Assembly: GCF_003951285.1 (NCBI RefSeq)
Contig: NZ_RXFQ01000001.1
Span: 62,001 to 126,000 of the forward strand
Length of the DNA stretch: 64,000 nt
Reading direction: 5' to 3'
DNA from: Variovorax beijingensis
GTDB lineage: Bacteria; Pseudomonadota; Gammaproteobacteria; Burkholderiales; Burkholderiaceae_C
Of this stretch, positions 25,989 through 37,122 are shown piece by piece; the first letter of the stretch is position 1; each line of letters starts with the position of its first letter. The notes beneath the pieces were generated by a model. That model saw only the letters and a program-made list of their open reading frames with translations. It ran no database searches and was not told the DNA's origin. The translations under genes were made by a program, and so were the position numbers.

Positions 25989-26015
25989 ATTTTAGGCCGG
26001 GTTGAGGAATTGCAA
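25989..26015 (-). promoter_or_regulatory. sigma-70-type promoter of ssrA inside the end of gph
   Basis: Reverse strand: TTGCAA (26010-26015), 15-bp spacer, TAAAAT (25989-25994). The -10 box contains the gph TAA stop codon. The spacing is slightly short, but the distance to the tmRNA 5' end (nine bases) fits a short RNase P-processed leader. Confidence 0.5.
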
Positions 26016-26660
26016 GAGCTCCAGGGGTGAAGTAATTGCGGCATCGGCCTCCCAGAGCGTGGCGTCCGCCTGGGGGCCCATGTAACCATAGGTAGCCGCA
26101 ATGGTCCGCATGCCAGCGGCCCGGCCCGCGATGATGTCGCGTTCGTCGTCTCCCACGTAGATGCAGGCACTGGATGGGATTCCAAGCCGGCGTGCCGCTT
26201 CATGCAGGGGTTCGGGGTGCGGCTTGGCGTACGGCGTGGTGTCGCCGCTCACGATGGCGCCGGCGCTGCCGAAAAGCGGAATGGCGCGCGTCAGCGGATC
26301 GGTGAAGCGTGCCGACTTGTTGGTGACCACGCCCCAAGCCAGCCCGCGCGCCCGGATGGCGTCGATGAGCGGCTGCACCCCGTCGAACACCTGCGTGTTG
26401 AGCAGCATGCGGTTTTCGTAGGCAACGAAAAACTCTTCCCTCAACGCAGGAAATTCCGGTGCCTCGGGCGTGATGCCGAAAGCCACGCCGAGCATGCCCC
26501 GGGCACCGGCTCCCGCCATGAACCGATAGCGCTCCAGGGGGTACGACTCAAGGCCGCGATCCGTGCGCATCTTGTCGGCCGCGGCGCCAAGATCGGGCGC
26601 GCTGTCGATCAGCGTGCCGTCCAGATCGAACAGCACGGCCTGAATTGCTGCGCCCGTCAC
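25992..26660 (-). CDS. gph: phosphoglycolate phosphatase (HAD family)
   Basis: 222 residues, HAD subfamily IA. Motif 1 [10 protein letters not shown] (nucleophile and acid Asp), cap domain about 20-90, motif 2 VVTNK, motif 3 KPHPEPL (Lys) and motif 4 YVGDDERD. It removes phosphate from 2-phosphoglycolate arising from DNA repair. The start is GTG in a 4-base overlap with the ubiG stop, so ubiG-gph are translationally coupled; this pairing is common in beta-proteobacteria. Its stop codon lies in the ssrA promoter. Confidence 0.92.
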   Translation of the reverse strand: MTGAAIQAVLFDLDGTLIDSAPDLGAAADKMRTDRGLESYPLERYRFMAGAGARGMLGVAFGITPEAPEFPALREEFFVAYENRMLLNTQVFDGVQPLIDAIRARGLAWGVVTNKSARFTDPLTRAIPLFGSAGAIVSGDTTPYAKPHPEPLHEAARRLGIPSSACIYVGDDERDIIAGRAAGMRTIAATYGYMGPQADATLWEADAAITSPLELLQFLNPA

Positions 26661-27385
26661 GCTTGTGAACCCGTCAAGGCCGGCTTCTGCGTGGCGAACA
26701 TGTAGTTGACGCTGGTGTCGGCGCTGAGCCAGTAACGCCGCGTCAGCGGGTTGTGCTCCATGCCGCGCGTGTGCCGCAGGTCGAGGCCGGCCGCGCGGCA
26801 GTGGGCCGCCAGTTCGCTGGGGCGCAGCAGCTTCGCGTACTCGTGCGTGCCCCGGGGCAGCATACCCAGAACGTATTCGGCGCCGACGATCGCAAGCATG
26901 AACGACTTCAGGTTGCGGTTGATGGTGGAAAAGAACACCCAGCCACCCGGTTTGACGAGCGTGGCACAGGCCTGGACGATCGAAGCGGGCTCGGGCACAT
27001 GCTCGAGCATTTCCATGCAGGTGACGACGTCGAAACTGCCGGGCTGCTCCGCGGCCAGCGCCTCCGCGCTGACCTCCCGGTACTTGACGCCCTGGGTTCC
27101 GGCTTCAAGCGCATGCAGGCGCGCCACCTTGAGCGCCTTGCTCGCCAGATCGATACCGAGCACGTCTGCGCCCTTTCGGGCCATCGAATCAGCCAGAATG
27201 CCGCCGCCGCAACCGATATCGAGCACCCGGCGCTGCGAAATCGGCGCAATACCGTCAATCCATTCCAGGCGCAATGGATTGATTTCATGGAGCGGGCGGA
27301 ATTCGCTGTCCAAATCCCACCAGCGGTGGGCCAGTTCCGAAAACTTGGCGAGTTCCGCCGGATCGGCATTCACGTGATCTGTCAT
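26657..27385 (-). CDS. ubiG: ubiquinone biosynthesis O-methyltransferase UbiG
   Basis: 242 residues. SAM loop [16 protein letters not shown] (about 60-75), acidic residue in LGIDLAS, and the UbiG signatures [35 protein letters not shown] at the N-terminus and [14 protein letters not shown] near the C-terminus. It performs both O-methylations in ubiquinone synthesis. An upstream in-frame extension to 27592 crosses the ompA-gene terminator, so the ATG at MTDHVN is right. Confidence 0.96.
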   Translation of the reverse strand: MTDHVNADPAELAKFSELAHRWWDLDSEFRPLHEINPLRLEWIDGIAPISQRRVLDIGCGGGILADSMARKGADVLGIDLASKALKVARLHALEAGTQGVKYREVSAEALAAEQPGSFDVVTCMEMLEHVPEPASIVQACATLVKPGGWVFFSTINRNLKSFMLAIVGAEYVLGMLPRGTHEYAKLLRPSELAAHCRAAGLDLRHTRGMEHNPLTRRYWLSADTSVNYMFATQKPALTGSQA

Positions 27386-27463
27386 GCCGTGATTATGAAA
27401 CGGAGAATGCGCCGTCGGACATCGACCGGCACTTGATGCTGCCGGAAGGAATTCGGCAGGCAT

Positions 27464-27494
27464 AAAAAAACCCCGCCGAAGCGGGGTTTCTTTT
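27464..27494 (-). terminator. intrinsic terminator downstream of the OmpA-family gene
   Basis: AAACCCCGC / GCGGGGTTT stem with a four-base CGAA/TTCG loop and a long T run on the reverse strand; separates the OmpA-family gene from ubiG. Confidence 0.85.
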
Positions 27495-27509
27495 AACGAT
27501 TCAATCGAA

Positions 27510-28163
27510 TCAGCGGGTGGCGCGGGTGCCGACCACTTCGATTTCCACGCGACGGTTCTTGGCGCGGCCTTCCTTGGTGCGGTTGTCCGCAACAGGCTGC
27601 TTCTCGCCCTTGCCTTCGGTGTAGACGCGGTTGCGTTCGATGCCCTTCGAGACCAGGAAGGCCTTGACGGCTTCGGCGCGGCGCACCGACAGACGCTGGT
27701 TGTAGGCGTCCGAACCGATCGAGTCGGTGTGGCCCACAGCGATGATCACTTCGAGGTTGACGTCGCGGATCTTCGAGACCAGGTCGGTCAGCTTGGCGCG
27801 ACCTTCGGGCTTGAGAACCGACTTGTCGAAGTCGAAGAATGCGTCGGCAGCGAAGGTGACCTTCGAGGCAGCCACGGCCGGCGGAGCAGGACGCGCCGGA
27901 GCCGCGGGAGCGGGCGTGGCGGCAGCAGGAGCTGGCGGAACCAGAGCACCGTCGCAACCGGCAGCAGCAGTAGCCGGCGTCCAGTTGGCATCACGCCAGC
28001 ACAGTTCGTTCGTGCCGTTCTTCCAAACCAGTTCGCCGGTGCCGTTTTGCCAGTTGTCGATCGTAGGACCGCCGTTCGCAGCGGTGACACGGGTCTGCGC
28101 GCCGGCGGCAGTGGCGAGCGCAGCGACTGCAAACATCATCGCCACTTTATTCAGTTTCTTCAT
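27510..28163 (-). CDS. OmpA-family outer-membrane/peptidoglycan-binding protein
   Basis: 217 residues. Signal peptide to about residue 22, a short N-terminal segment with a Cys pair (ELCWRDANW ... AAGCDGAL), an Ala/Pro-rich linker (75-100) and a C-terminal OmpA domain with [35 protein letters not shown] and the peptidoglycan motif [12 protein letters not shown]. It lacks the eight-stranded barrel of full OmpA. A strong site (AGAGGAG) precedes the ATG. Divergent from gyrA across 225 bp of promoter DNA; ends at a clear terminator. Confidence 0.9.
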   Translation of the reverse strand: MKKLNKVAMMFAVAALATAAGAQTRVTAANGGPTIDNWQNGTGELVWKNGTNELCWRDANWTPATAAAGCDGALVPPAPAAATPAPAAPARPAPPAVAASKVTFAADAFFDFDKSVLKPEGRAKLTDLVSKIRDVNLEVIIAVGHTDSIGSDAYNQRLSVRRAEAVKAFLVSKGIERNRVYTEGKGEKQPVADNRTKEGRAKNRRVEIEVVGTRATR

Positions 28164-28388
28164 GGTTCTCCTCTTGGGGAAAAAGCCGCAGCCGCGCTGC
28201 GAATCAAGGACGCTTTAAGTGACCACCACCCAAAACGTTGAGGCGATTGTGCCATAGGGTCTTTGGCAAACAGGCCGCCGGACGCCCCGGAAGCGTAGGA
28301 CGGAGGCGGAATAGCGGCCTTGTGTTGCGGCGGTGCGACACCCCTCACAGCGTAAAATTTCGCCTTCCTGCCGCCAGCCTCTTGCTCA

Positions 28389-31034
28389 ATGACCTCCTTC
28401 GCCAAAGAAACCCTGCCCATCAGTCTCGAAGAGGAAATGCGCAGCAGCTATCTCGATTACGCCATGAGCGTGATCGTGGGCCGGGCGCTTCCCGATGCGC
28501 GCGACGGCCTCAAGCCTGTGCACCGGCGTGTGCTGTATGCCATGCACGAGCTCAACAACGACTGGAACCGGGCCTACAAGAAGTCCGCCCGCATCGTGGG
28601 CGACGTGATCGGCAAGTACCACCCGCACGGCGATCAATCCGTCTATGACACCATCGTGCGGCTGGCGCAGGACTTTTCCATGCGCCATATGCTGGTCGAC
28701 GGCCAGGGCAACTTCGGGTCGGTCGACGGAGACAACGCGGCCGCAATGCGGTATACGGAAATCCGGCTGGCCAAAATTGCGCACGAAATGCTGGCCGATA
28801 TCGACAAGGAAACTGTCGATTTCCAGGACAATTACGACGGCTCCGAAAAAGAACCAAAGGTCCTTCCGAGCAAACTGCCGAATTTGCTGGTGAATGGCTC
28901 AGGCGGTATTGCAGTCGGCATGGCCACCAATATTCCGCCGCACAATCTCAATGAGGTGGTGGACGCCTGCCTGCACATGCTGCGCAATCCGCAGGCCACC
29001 ATCGACGAGCTGATGGAAATCGTGCCGGCACCCGACTTCCCGACGGCCGGCATCATCTACGGCATCAATGGCGTGAGGGACGGCTACCGCACCGGCCGCG
29101 GCAAGGTCGTGATGCGCGCCAAGTGCCATTTCGAGGACATCGACCGCGGCCAGCGCCAGGCGATCATCGTCGACGAGCTCCCCTACCAGGTCAACAAGAA
29201 GACGCTGCAGGAGCGCATGGCCGAGCTGGTGCACGAAAAGAAGATCGAAGGCATCAGCCACATCCAGGACGAGTCCGACAAGTCGGGCATGCGCCTGGTC
29301 ATCGAGCTCAAGCGCGGCGAAGTGCCCGAGGTGGTGCTCAACAACCTGTACAAGCAGACCCAGCTGCAGGACACCTTCGGCATCAACATGGTGGCGCTGG
29401 TCGACGGCCAGCCCAAGCTGTGCAACCTGAAGGACCTGATCGAGGTCTTCCTGCAGCACCGCCGTGAAGTGGTCACGCGCCGCACCGTCTTCACGCTGCG
29501 CAAGGCGCGCGAACGCGGCCACGTGCTCGAAGGCCTGGCGGTGGCGCTGGCCAACATCGACGAGTTCATCCGCATCATCCGCGAGTCGCCCACTCCGCCG
29601 GTCGCCAAAGCCGAACTGATGACCCGCAGCTGGGACAGCAAGCTGGTGCGCGAGATGCTGACGCGTTCGCGCGCGGACGGCGGCGTGGTCAATGCCGACG
29701 ACTACCGCCCCGAGGGCCTGGAGCGCGAGTTCGGCATGGGCTCGGACGGCCTGTACCGCCTGTCGGAGACGCAGGCCCAGGAAATCCTGCAGATGCGCCT
29801 GCAGCGCCTGACCGGCCTCGAACAGGACAAGATCGTTGCCGAGTACAAGGAGGTCATGGCCGAGATCGATGACCTGCTCGACATCCTGGCCAAGCCCGAG
29901 CGGGTCTCGGTCATCATTGGCGAAGAACTCGGCACCATCAAGCATGAGTTCGGCCAGTCCAAGCTCGGCGCGCGCCGCAGCCTGGTGGAGCACAGCGCCT
30001 ACGACCTCTCGACCGAAGACCTGATCACGCCTACCGACATGGTGGTGACGCTTTCGCACAGCGGCTACATCAAGAGCCAGCCGCTGAACGAGTACCGCGC
30101 GCAAAAACGGGGCGGACGCGGCAAGCAGGCCACCGTCACCAAGGAAGACGACTGGATCGACCAGCTCTTCATTGCCAACACGCACGACTACATCCTGTGC
30201 TTCTCCAACCGTGGCCGGCTGTACTGGCTCAAGGTGTGGGAAGTGCCGGCGGGCTCGCGCGGCTCGCGCGGGCGGCCCATCGTCAACATGTTCCCGCTGC
30301 AGGAAGGCGAAAAAATCAACGTCGCGCTCGCCCTGACCGGCGAGAAGCGCAACTTCCCGGCCGACCAGTACGTGTTCATGGCCACCTCCATGGGCACGGT
30401 CAAGAAGACCACGCTCGACGAATTCAACAACCCGCGCAAGGGCGGCATCATTGCCGTGAACCTCGACGAGGGCGACTACCTCATCGGCGCCGCCCTGACC
30501 GACGGCAAGCACGACGTGATGCTGTTCAGCGACGGCGGCAAGGCCGTGCGCTTCGACGAAGAGGACGTGCGTCCGCTCGGCCGCAATGCACGCGGCGTGC
30601 GCGGCATGTCGCTCGATCCGGGGCAAGGCGTCATCGCGATGCTGGTGGCCGAGGACGAGCAGCAAAGCGTTCTCACCGCCACGGAAAATGGTTACGGAAA
30701 GCGCACAAGCATTACCGAGTACACGCGTCATGGCCGCGGAACCAAAGGCATGATTGCGATTCAACAGAGTGAGCGCAACGGCAAGGTCGTTGCCGCCACC
30801 CTCGTGCATGCGGACGATGAGATCATGCTCATCACCGACAAGGGCGTGCTCGTGCGCACCCGGGTAGCCGAGATTCGTGAGCTGGGTCGCGCAACGCAGG
30901 GCGTTACGCTGATCGGGCTCGACGAAGGCGCCAAACTCAGCGGGCTACAACGTATCGTCGAAAACGACGCCAACGGCGAGAGTGAGCCTGGCGCAGACGA
31001 TACTTCCTCATCTTCAACGGAGAACCCTCAGTGA
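28389..31034 (+). CDS. gyrA: DNA gyrase subunit A
   Basis: 881 residues, normal length. Breakage-reunion domain at 1-520 with catalytic Tyr122 ([10 protein letters not shown]); the C-terminal part holds the DNA-wrapping beta-pinwheel with the GyrA box QKRGGRG near 575. In the quinolone-resistance region the sequence is [10 protein letters not shown]: position 83 is Gln and 84 is Ser, where E. coli has Ser-Ala. Numbering is exactly as in E. coli. Tail acidic/Ser-rich. Its stop overlaps the next gene's GTG. Confidence 0.98.
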   Translation: MTSFAKETLPISLEEEMRSSYLDYAMSVIVGRALPDARDGLKPVHRRVLYAMHELNNDWNRAYKKSARIVGDVIGKYHPHGDQSVYDTIVRLAQDFSMRHMLVDGQGNFGSVDGDNAAAMRYTEIRLAKIAHEMLADIDKETVDFQDNYDGSEKEPKVLPSKLPNLLVNGSGGIAVGMATNIPPHNLNEVVDACLHMLRNPQATIDELMEIVPAPDFPTAGIIYGINGVRDGYRTGRGKVVMRAKCHFEDIDRGQRQAIIVDELPYQVNKKTLQERMAELVHEKKIEGISHIQDESDKSGMRLVIELKRGEVPEVVLNNLYKQTQLQDTFGINMVALVDGQPKLCNLKDLIEVFLQHRREVVTRRTVFTLRKARERGHVLEGLAVALANIDEFIRIIRESPTPPVAKAELMTRSWDSKLVREMLTRSRADGGVVNADDYRPEGLEREFGMGSDGLYRLSETQAQEILQMRLQRLTGLEQDKIVAEYKEVMAEIDDLLDILAKPERVSVIIGEELGTIKHEFGQSKLGARRSLVEHSAYDLSTEDLITPTDMVVTLSHSGYIKSQPLNEYRAQKRGGRGKQATVTKEDDWIDQLFIANTHDYILCFSNRGRLYWLKVWEVPAGSRGSRGRPIVNMFPLQEGEKINVALALTGEKRNFPADQYVFMATSMGTVKKTTLDEFNNPRKGGIIAVNLDEGDYLIGAALTDGKHDVMLFSDGGKAVRFDEEDVRPLGRNARGVRGMSLDPGQGVIAMLVAEDEQQSVLTATENGYGKRTSITEYTRHGRGTKGMIAIQQSERNGKVVAATLVHADDEIMLITDKGVLVRTRVAEIRELGRATQGVTLIGLDEGAKLSGLQRIVENDANGESEPGADDTSSSSTENPQ

Positions 31035-31618
31035 AAAAATTCAAGCTCGCACTTCTGACCGTCGCCCTGGCCGGCAGCTCGATGGCCGCCATGGCGCAGG
31101 ACAAGGCTGCGCTCATCAAGCAGTTCATCGACGTGCAGCGCCCCGGCATCGAATCGCTGGCCCGCGGCCTGGTCGAGCAATCGAGCGCTCCGATTGCGCA
31201 GGCCGGCTCGCAGTACCTGCAGACGCAAGTGCCCGAAGCCAAGCGCGAATCGGCTGCCAAGGCGGCCGACGCCGAACTCAAGAAATACTTCGACGAGGCC
31301 TATCCGATCGTGCGCGACAAGGCGGTGCAGCTGGCACCCGGCGCCCTGACCCCGCTGCTCGAGCAGAACTTCAGCGAAGACGAGCTCAAGCAGCTGCTGG
31401 CCTGGATCAACTCGCCGCTCAGCAAGAAGTACCAGGACCTCAATCCGAAGATGCAGACTGCGCTGACCGAAAAGCTCGTGAGCGACACGCGCGCCACCAT
31501 CGAACCGAAGATGCGCGCGCTGGACGAGAACGTGGCCAAGGCCCTGGGCGCTCCGACCGGCGGCTCGCAAGGCGCCGCTCCGGCCAAGGCACCGGCCAAA
31601 GCTCCCGCCAAGAAGTGA
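31031..31618 (+). CDS. exported DUF2059-type protein
   Basis: 195 residues. Signal peptide ([22 protein letters not shown]) followed by an all-helical domain resembling DUF2059 (about 60-130: [37 protein letters not shown]), then a low-complexity Lys/Ala/Pro tail. The GTG start lies within the gyrA stop (GTGA), so translation follows gyrA directly. The gene sits between gyrA and serC, an arrangement that seems fixed in this lineage. Periplasmic; molecular role unknown. Confidence 0.82.
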   Translation: MKKFKLALLTVALAGSSMAAMAQDKAALIKQFIDVQRPGIESLARGLVEQSSAPIAQAGSQYLQTQVPEAKRESAAKAADAELKKYFDEAYPIVRDKAVQLAPGALTPLLEQNFSEDELKQLLAWINSPLSKKYQDLNPKMQTALTEKLVSDTRATIEPKMRALDENVAKALGAPTGGSQGAAPAKAPAKAPAKK

Positions 31619-31619
31619 C

Positions 31620-32753
31620 GTGACCCAGCAGCAGCTCCACCCGGCCGGCACGCGCCCGTACAACTTTTCCGCCGGTCCGGCTGCCATGCCGGAATCAGTG
31701 CTGCAACGCGCGGCCTCCGAAATGCTCGACTGGCAGGGCAGCGGGATGAGCGTGATGGAGATGAGCCACCGCGGCAAGGAATTCGGTGCGATCTGCACCG
31801 GGGCCGAAGCGGACATCCGCACGCTGCTGGCCGTGCCCGAGCACTTCCACATCCTCTTCATGCAGGGCGGCGGCCTCGGCGAGAATGCCATCGTGCCGAT
31901 GAACCTGTCGCGCGGCACCGCCGCCGACTTCGTCATCACCGGCAGCTGGAGCATCAAGTCGCAGAAGGAAGCGCAGCGCTACTGCACGGCGAACATCGCC
32001 GCGAGCAACGCCGGCGACCATCACACGCGGCTGCCCGATCCCTCGACCTGGCAACTGAGCAAGGATGCCTCGTACGTGCACCTGTGCACCAACGAGACCA
32101 TCAACGGCATCGAATTCCAGCAGCTGCCCGACCTCGCAGCCCTTGGCAGCGATGCGCCGCTGGTCATCGACTTTTCGTCGCACGTGGCCTCGCGCAGCGT
32201 CGACTGGCGCCGCGTCGGCCTTGCCTTTGGCGGTGCCCAGAAGAACCTCGGGCCGGCCGGACTCACCCTCGTGATCGTGCGCGACGACCTGCTCGGACAC
32301 GCGCTCGAGATCTGCCCGAGCGCGTTCAACTACAAGATCGTGGCCGACAACAAGTCCATGTACAACACCCCGCCGACCTGGGGCATCTACATGGCGGGGC
32401 TGACGTTCCAGTGGCTGCTGCAGCAGACCGAGGGCGCGCTTACGGGCGTGGCCGCCATGGAGCAGCGCAACATCGCCAAGGCCAGGCTGCTGTACGACTT
32501 CATCGACGCCTCTTCGTTCTACCTCAACAAGATCGACCCGGGCTGCCGTTCGCGCATGAACGTGCCGTTCTTCCTGGCGGACGAGAGCCGCAACGACGCC
32601 TTCCTGGCCGGTGCGCGCGAGGCCGGCCTGCTTCAGCTCAAGGGCCACAAGTCGGTCGGCGGCATGCGCGCGAGCATCTACAACGCCATGCCGCTGGAAG
32701 GCGTACGGGCACTTGTGAGCTACATGCGAGAATTCGAGCGATCGCATGCCTAG
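31620..32753 (+). CDS. serC: phosphoserine aminotransferase
   Basis: 377-residue class V PLP enzyme catalysing the second step of serine synthesis and also used in pyridoxal synthesis. N-terminal [14 protein letters not shown] and [16 protein letters not shown] are family signatures; the PLP lysine is in [15 protein letters not shown] start one base after the previous stop; no better ATG exists without losing the conserved N-terminus. Second in the serC-pheA-tyrA-aroA run. Confidence 0.96.
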   Translation: MTQQQLHPAGTRPYNFSAGPAAMPESVLQRAASEMLDWQGSGMSVMEMSHRGKEFGAICTGAEADIRTLLAVPEHFHILFMQGGGLGENAIVPMNLSRGTAADFVITGSWSIKSQKEAQRYCTANIAASNAGDHHTRLPDPSTWQLSKDASYVHLCTNETINGIEFQQLPDLAALGSDAPLVIDFSSHVASRSVDWRRVGLAFGGAQKNLGPAGLTLVIVRDDLLGHALEICPSAFNYKIVADNKSMYNTPPTWGIYMAGLTFQWLLQQTEGALTGVAAMEQRNIAKARLLYDFIDASSFYLNKIDPGCRSRMNVPFFLADESRNDAFLAGAREAGLLQLKGHKSVGGMRASIYNAMPLEGVRALVSYMREFERSHA

Positions 32754-32777
32754 GCGCATGCCCAGCTGCTCGCACCG

Positions 32778-33899
32778 ATGACCGCCTCCGCTCCAACACC
32801 GCCCTCCTCTCCCGACAACTCCGAAAGCCTTGCCGATCTGCGCGTGCAGATCGACTCGCTCGACCAGCAACTGCTCGGCCTGCTCAATGAGCGGGCCCAC
32901 GTGGCAGAGCTGGTGGGCGAGGTCAAGAAGCGCGAAGGCACGCCGTATTTCCGGCCCGACCGCGTGGCCCAGGTCATCGAGAAGATGCAAAAGAGCAATG
33001 CGGGCCCGCTCAAGGACCTGCATGTGGCCGCCATCTGGCGCGAAATCATGTCGGCCTGCCTGGCACTCGAATCGCCGCAGCGCGTCGCCGTGCTCGGTCC
33101 CGAGGGCACCTTCTGCGAGCAGGCTGCCATCGAATACTTCGGCGGCGCCGCCGACCTGATCTATTGCGCCAGCTTCGACGAGGTGTTCCACGCCACGGCG
33201 GCCGGCAGCGCCCAGTACGGCGTGGTGGGCGTCGAAAACTCGACCGAAGGCGTGGTCACGCGTTCGCTCGACCTGTTCCTGCATTCGCCGACCCATGTGG
33301 TGGGCGAAGTCAGCCTGCTGGTGCGCCACCATCTGCTGCGCAGCAGCAATACGCTGGACGGCGTTGAGGCCGTGCTGGCCCACCCGCAGGCGCTGGCGCA
33401 GTGCCAGACCTGGCTGTCGAAGCACCTGCCCCATGCCGAGCGGCGTGCCGTTTCGAGCAATGCCGAAGGCGCGCGTCTCGCGGCCACCAACCCGGCTTGG
33501 GCCGCACTGGCCGGCGAACGCGCCGCCACGCGCTTTGGCCTGCACATCGTGGCGCATGCGATCCAGGACGACTCCTACAACCGCACCCGCTTCTCCGTGA
33601 TCTGCCTGCCGCAGACGCTGGCCATGCCGCCAGCTTCGGGGCGCGACTGCACGAGCCTGATCGTCTCCGTGCCGAACCGTCCCGGCGCCGTGCACGACCT
33701 GCTGGTGCCGCTGAAGGTCAACAACGTGTCCATGACCCGGTTCGAGTCACGCCCGGCGCGCACCGGCCAGTGGGAGTACTACTTCTACATCGACCTGGAC
33801 GGCCATCCCTCGCAGCCCAACGTGGCTGCGGCGCTGGCCGAGCTGCGCGGGCTCTGCGCGTTCTACAAGGTGCTGGGCGCCTACCCCGTCAAAGCCTGA
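32778..33899 (+). CDS. pheA: bifunctional chorismate mutase/prephenate dehydratase (P-protein)
   Basis: 373 residues in three domains: chorismate mutase AroQ (about 15-95, LRVQIDSLDQQLLGLLNERA), prephenate dehydratase (about 100-275, LGPEGTFCEQAA, VENSTEGVV, YNRTRFSVI with the TRF catalytic Thr) and ACT regulatory domain (about 285-370, GAVHDLLVPLKVNNVSMTRFESRP). It makes phenylpyruvate from chorismate and should be feedback-inhibited by Phe through the ACT domain. Confidence 0.97.
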   Translation: MTASAPTPPSSPDNSESLADLRVQIDSLDQQLLGLLNERAHVAELVGEVKKREGTPYFRPDRVAQVIEKMQKSNAGPLKDLHVAAIWREIMSACLALESPQRVAVLGPEGTFCEQAAIEYFGGAADLIYCASFDEVFHATAAGSAQYGVVGVENSTEGVVTRSLDLFLHSPTHVVGEVSLLVRHHLLRSSNTLDGVEAVLAHPQALAQCQTWLSKHLPHAERRAVSSNAEGARLAATNPAWAALAGERAATRFGLHIVAHAIQDDSYNRTRFSVICLPQTLAMPPASGRDCTSLIVSVPNRPGAVHDLLVPLKVNNVSMTRFESRPARTGQWEYYFYIDLDGHPSQPNVAAALAELRGLCAFYKVLGAYPVKA

Positions 33900-33913
33900 G
33901 CCGGACAAGCACC

Positions 33914-34795
33914 ATGTTCGAGCAATTGGGATTGATCGGCTGCGGCCTCATGGGCGGCTCCTTTGCGCTTGCGCTCAAGCGCGCGAAGCTCGTCAAACGC
34001 GTGGTCGGCTACAGCAAGTCGCCTTCCACCACCGAGCGGGCGCGCCAGCTTGGCGTGATCGACGTGGCGGCGCCTTCCGCGCTGCTGGCGGTCTCGGGCT
34101 CCGACCTCGTACTGCTGGCGGTGCCGGTGGCGGCCTCGGAAGCCACCTTCAAGGCCATTCGCCATGGCATTTCGAGCGATACGCTCGTGATGGACGTGGG
34201 CTCGACCAAGGGCGACGTGATCGAAGCCGCACGCAACGGCCTGCAGGACCAGTTCGCCCACTTCGTTCCGGCCCATCCGATCGCTGGCAAGGAGGTGTCG
34301 GGCATCGAGCATGCCGAGGCCTCGCTCTACGCCGGCCGCAAGGTCGTGCTGACGCCGGTCAAGGCCACGCTGCGCTCGAACGTGCAGCGCGCCTCGCAGA
34401 TCTGGAGCGGCATCGGCGCCAACGTCGTCACCATGACGCACGAGGAGCACGACAGCGCTTTCGCGGCCGTGAGCCATTTGCCGCATTTGCTGGCCTTTGC
34501 CTATGTCAACGCGCTCATCGCGCAGCCGCAGGGCGACGATTTCCTGCGCCTCGCCGGCCCCGGGTTTCGCGATTTTTCGCGCATTGCAGCCAGCGATCCT
34601 GTCATGTGGCGCGACGTGCTGCTCGCCAACCGCGAGCAGGTGCTGCTGCAATCGCAGGCATTCCGCAAGGCGCTGCTCGAACTCGAGGCGCTGGTCACGG
34701 CTGGCGATGCCCAGGCGCTGGAGCACTCGATCGCTGCCGCCAGCAAGGTCCGCGCCGCCTGGCTACCCAATACCGACGCGTCCCAGGATTCCTGA
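33914..34795 (+). CDS. tyrA: prephenate dehydrogenase
   Basis: 293 residues. NAD-binding loop [14 protein letters not shown] at the N-terminus, catalytic/substrate region [13 protein letters not shown] and [18 protein letters not shown] (the conserved HPIAGKE), then a helical dimerisation half with [22 protein letters not shown]. Monofunctional form without a chorismate mutase domain. The start lies 14 bp after the pheA stop; a long upstream extension overlapping pheA is not used. Confidence 0.96.
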   Translation: MFEQLGLIGCGLMGGSFALALKRAKLVKRVVGYSKSPSTTERARQLGVIDVAAPSALLAVSGSDLVLLAVPVAASEATFKAIRHGISSDTLVMDVGSTKGDVIEAARNGLQDQFAHFVPAHPIAGKEVSGIEHAEASLYAGRKVVLTPVKATLRSNVQRASQIWSGIGANVVTMTHEEHDSAFAAVSHLPHLLAFAYVNALIAQPQGDDFLRLAGPGFRDFSRIAASDPVMWRDVLLANREQVLLQSQAFRKALLELEALVTAGDAQALEHSIAAASKVRAAWLPNTDASQDS

Positions 34796-34796
34796 C

Positions 34797-36893
34797 ATGT
34801 TCTCGACGGCATTCCTCGATATTCCTGCGCTGGCCGGAGCTTCGGGCACCGTGCGGCTGCCGGGCTCCAAGAGCATTTCGAACCGCGTGCTGCTGCTGGC
34901 CGCGCTGGCGAGCGGAACCACCACCGTCCACGACCTGCTCGACTCCGACGACACCCGCGTGATGCTCGACGCGCTGCGCGCGCTCGGCTGCGGCATCGAT
35001 GCGGCGGGCAACACGCTGCGCATCACCGGCATCGGCGGCCAGTTGAAGTCCAACGGGCCGCTGCTGCCGCTTTTCCTCGGCAACGCCGGCACCGCGATGC
35101 GTCCGCTGACCGCCGCGCTGTCGCTGCTCGGCGGCGATTTCGAACTCAGCGGCGTGCCGCGCATGCACGAGCGGCCGATCGGCGACCTGGTCGACGCGCT
35201 GACCCAGCTCGGCTGCCGCATCGACTACCTGGGCAACCCCGGCTACCCGCCGCTGCGCATCCGCCCGGTCGATCAGGGTGCGCTGGTGCTGGACGCACCG
35301 ATCCGGGTGCGCGGCGACGTCTCGAGCCAGTTCCTGACCGCGCTGCTGCTCGCGCTGCCTCTCGCTGCGGGCAGTGCGGCCCCCACGCTCGGCACTGACG
35401 CGTCCTCGCTGCCCCCCGAGGGGGCTGCCCCGCCTCGGGGCGGCCCTTCGGCGGGACGCGACATCGTGATCGAAGTGGTCGGCGAGCTGATCTCCAAGCC
35501 CTACATCGAGATCACGCTCAACCTGCTGGCGCGCTTCGGCATTGCCGTGCGGCGCGAGGGCTGGGAGCGCTTCACCATCCCCGCCGGCAGCCGCTACAGT
35601 TCGCCGGGCGACATCCACGTCGAGGCCGATGCTTCCTCTGCCAGCTATTTCATAGCACTTGGCGCCATTGCCACGGGCGCCTCCGGCCAGGACAGCATCC
35701 GGATCGAAGGCGTGGGCGCCGATTCGATCCAGGGCGACATCCGCTTCATCGAGGCAGCGCGGCAAATGGGCGCGCAGGTCGACAGCGGGCCCAACTGGCT
35801 CGACGTGCGCCGCGGCGCCTGGCCTCTGAAGGCCATCGACCTGGACGCCAACCACATCCCCGATGCCGCGATGACGCTGGCCGTGATGGCGCTGTACGCT
35901 GACGGCCCGAGCACCTTGCGCAACATCGCCAGCTGGCGGGTCAAGGAAACCGACCGCATCGATGCCATGGCCAACGAACTCAGGAAGCTCGGCGCCACGG
36001 TCGAATCCGGCCCCGATTTCATCCGGGTTCATCCGCTGGAACGCTCGCGCTGGCAGGCGGCCAGCATCCGCACCTACGACGACCATCGCGTGGCCATGTG
36101 CTTCTCGCTCGCGGCGTTCAATCCGGCGGGCTTGCCGGTGCGCATCCTGGAGCCGCACTGCGTTGCCAAGACCTTCCCGGACTACTTCGAAACACTGTTC
36201 TCGGTCGCCGAGGCGCCCGAGGTGCCGGTGATCTGCATCGACGGCCCCACCGCCTCGGGCAAGGGCACGCTCGCGGCCGAAGTAGCGCGCCTGCTGGGCT
36301 ACCACTACCTCGATTCAGGTTCCCTCTACCGCGTGACCGGCCTGGCCATGCGGCGCGCCGGACTCAGCGCCGAGCCGCAGCACGAAGCGCAGATCGCCGC
36401 CCTGGCGGCCGCCCTGCCCCTGCATTTCACCGAGGGCAAGGTGCTATTGGCCGGCGAGGACGTGAGCGACGAAATCCGCACCGAAGCCGCCGGCATGGAT
36501 GCCTCCCGCGTCTCCACGCTTCCCGCGGTGCGCGAGGCGCTCCTGGCGCTCCAGCAGCGCTTCCGGCAGCTCCCGGGCCTGGTGGCCGACGGCCGCGACA
36601 TGGGCACCGTGATCTTCCCCGATGCGGCGCTCAAGGTCTTCCTGACGGCCAGCGCCGCCCAGAGGGCCGAACGCCGGCATAAGCAGTTGATTTCAAAGGG
36701 TATTTCAACTACACTTGACAGTCTTCGCTCCGACTTGGAAGCACGCGACGCCAGGGATTCGTCCCGCAGCGTCGCTCCCCTCAAGCCGGCGCAGGATGCC
36801 CGCCACCTCGACAACTCCCAGCTGTCCATCGAGCAGTCGATCGACCAGGTGTTGAACTGGTGGCAGGAAAGACAGCCGTTCAAGCCCGCTTGA
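34797..36893 (+). CDS. aroA: fused EPSP synthase (AroA)-cytidylate kinase (Cmk)
   Basis: 698 residues: 5-enolpyruvylshikimate-3-phosphate synthase (about 1-470) followed without a stop by CMP kinase (about 476-698). AroA signatures: [60 protein letters not shown]. Cmk signatures: Walker [31 protein letters not shown]. The fused form is recorded in Comamonadaceae. Odd: residues about 195-221 ([20 protein letters not shown] onward) are an extra low-complexity loop encoded by a GC-rich palindromic repeat, absent from ordinary AroA. Confidence 0.95.
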   Translation: MFSTAFLDIPALAGASGTVRLPGSKSISNRVLLLAALASGTTTVHDLLDSDDTRVMLDALRALGCGIDAAGNTLRITGIGGQLKSNGPLLPLFLGNAGTAMRPLTAALSLLGGDFELSGVPRMHERPIGDLVDALTQLGCRIDYLGNPGYPPLRIRPVDQGALVLDAPIRVRGDVSSQFLTALLLALPLAAGSAAPTLGTDASSLPPEGAAPPRGGPSAGRDIVIEVVGELISKPYIEITLNLLARFGIAVRREGWERFTIPAGSRYSSPGDIHVEADASSASYFIALGAIATGASGQDSIRIEGVGADSIQGDIRFIEAARQMGAQVDSGPNWLDVRRGAWPLKAIDLDANHIPDAAMTLAVMALYADGPSTLRNIASWRVKETDRIDAMANELRKLGATVESGPDFIRVHPLERSRWQAASIRTYDDHRVAMCFSLAAFNPAGLPVRILEPHCVAKTFPDYFETLFSVAEAPEVPVICIDGPTASGKGTLAAEVARLLGYHYLDSGSLYRVTGLAMRRAGLSAEPQHEAQIAALAAALPLHFTEGKVLLAGEDVSDEIRTEAAGMDASRVSTLPAVREALLALQQRFRQLPGLVADGRDMGTVIFPDAALKVFLTASAAQRAERRHKQLISKGISTTLDSLRSDLEARDARDSSRSVAPLKPAQDARHLDNSQLSIEQSIDQVLNWWQERQPFKPA
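35395..35456 (+). repeat. palindromic repeat inserted in frame within aroA
   Basis: Two adjacent hairpins, CCCCC-GA-GGGGG and GCCCCG-CCT-CGGGGC, followed by CCTTCGGCGGG. The style matches the C-run/G-run hairpins of the intergenic repeats in this window. It lies at the surface turn between LPL and DIVIEV of AroA and adds about 28 residues without breaking the frame. Confidence 0.65.
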
Positions 36894-37122
36894 GCGGTTG
36901 GAAGCCACAGCCTTTCAGGTTCGCCCGACAGGCTCGCGCCAACCGGATTCCGGGGCAGCGCATACCGCTCCAGCAGGCTCCTCTCGCGCGACAGCGCACC
37001 GGCCTGCTGGTTGTTCAACCAACCGGGCACCAGCCCACAAAACCGCCGTCTACAGATCCACAGCAGCCGCACGCAATTTCGCATGAGCGCCTGCCAACCC
37101 TGCCTGACGGAAGGAACCATAA
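36894..37122 (+). promoter_or_regulatory. rpsA leader region
   Basis: 229 bp between cmk and rpsA with no gene. It contains the small inverted repeat GGTTG-TT-CAACC (about 37010-37021) and ends in a ribosome-binding site (GAAGGAA) before the rpsA ATG. In E. coli the rpsA leader is the target of S1 autoregulation; whether this one works the same way is inference. Confidence 0.4.

Noticed and set aside
28899..30809. Long reverse frame opposite gyrA
   Set aside because: His/Val/Asp-rich antisense shadow; gyrA is certain.
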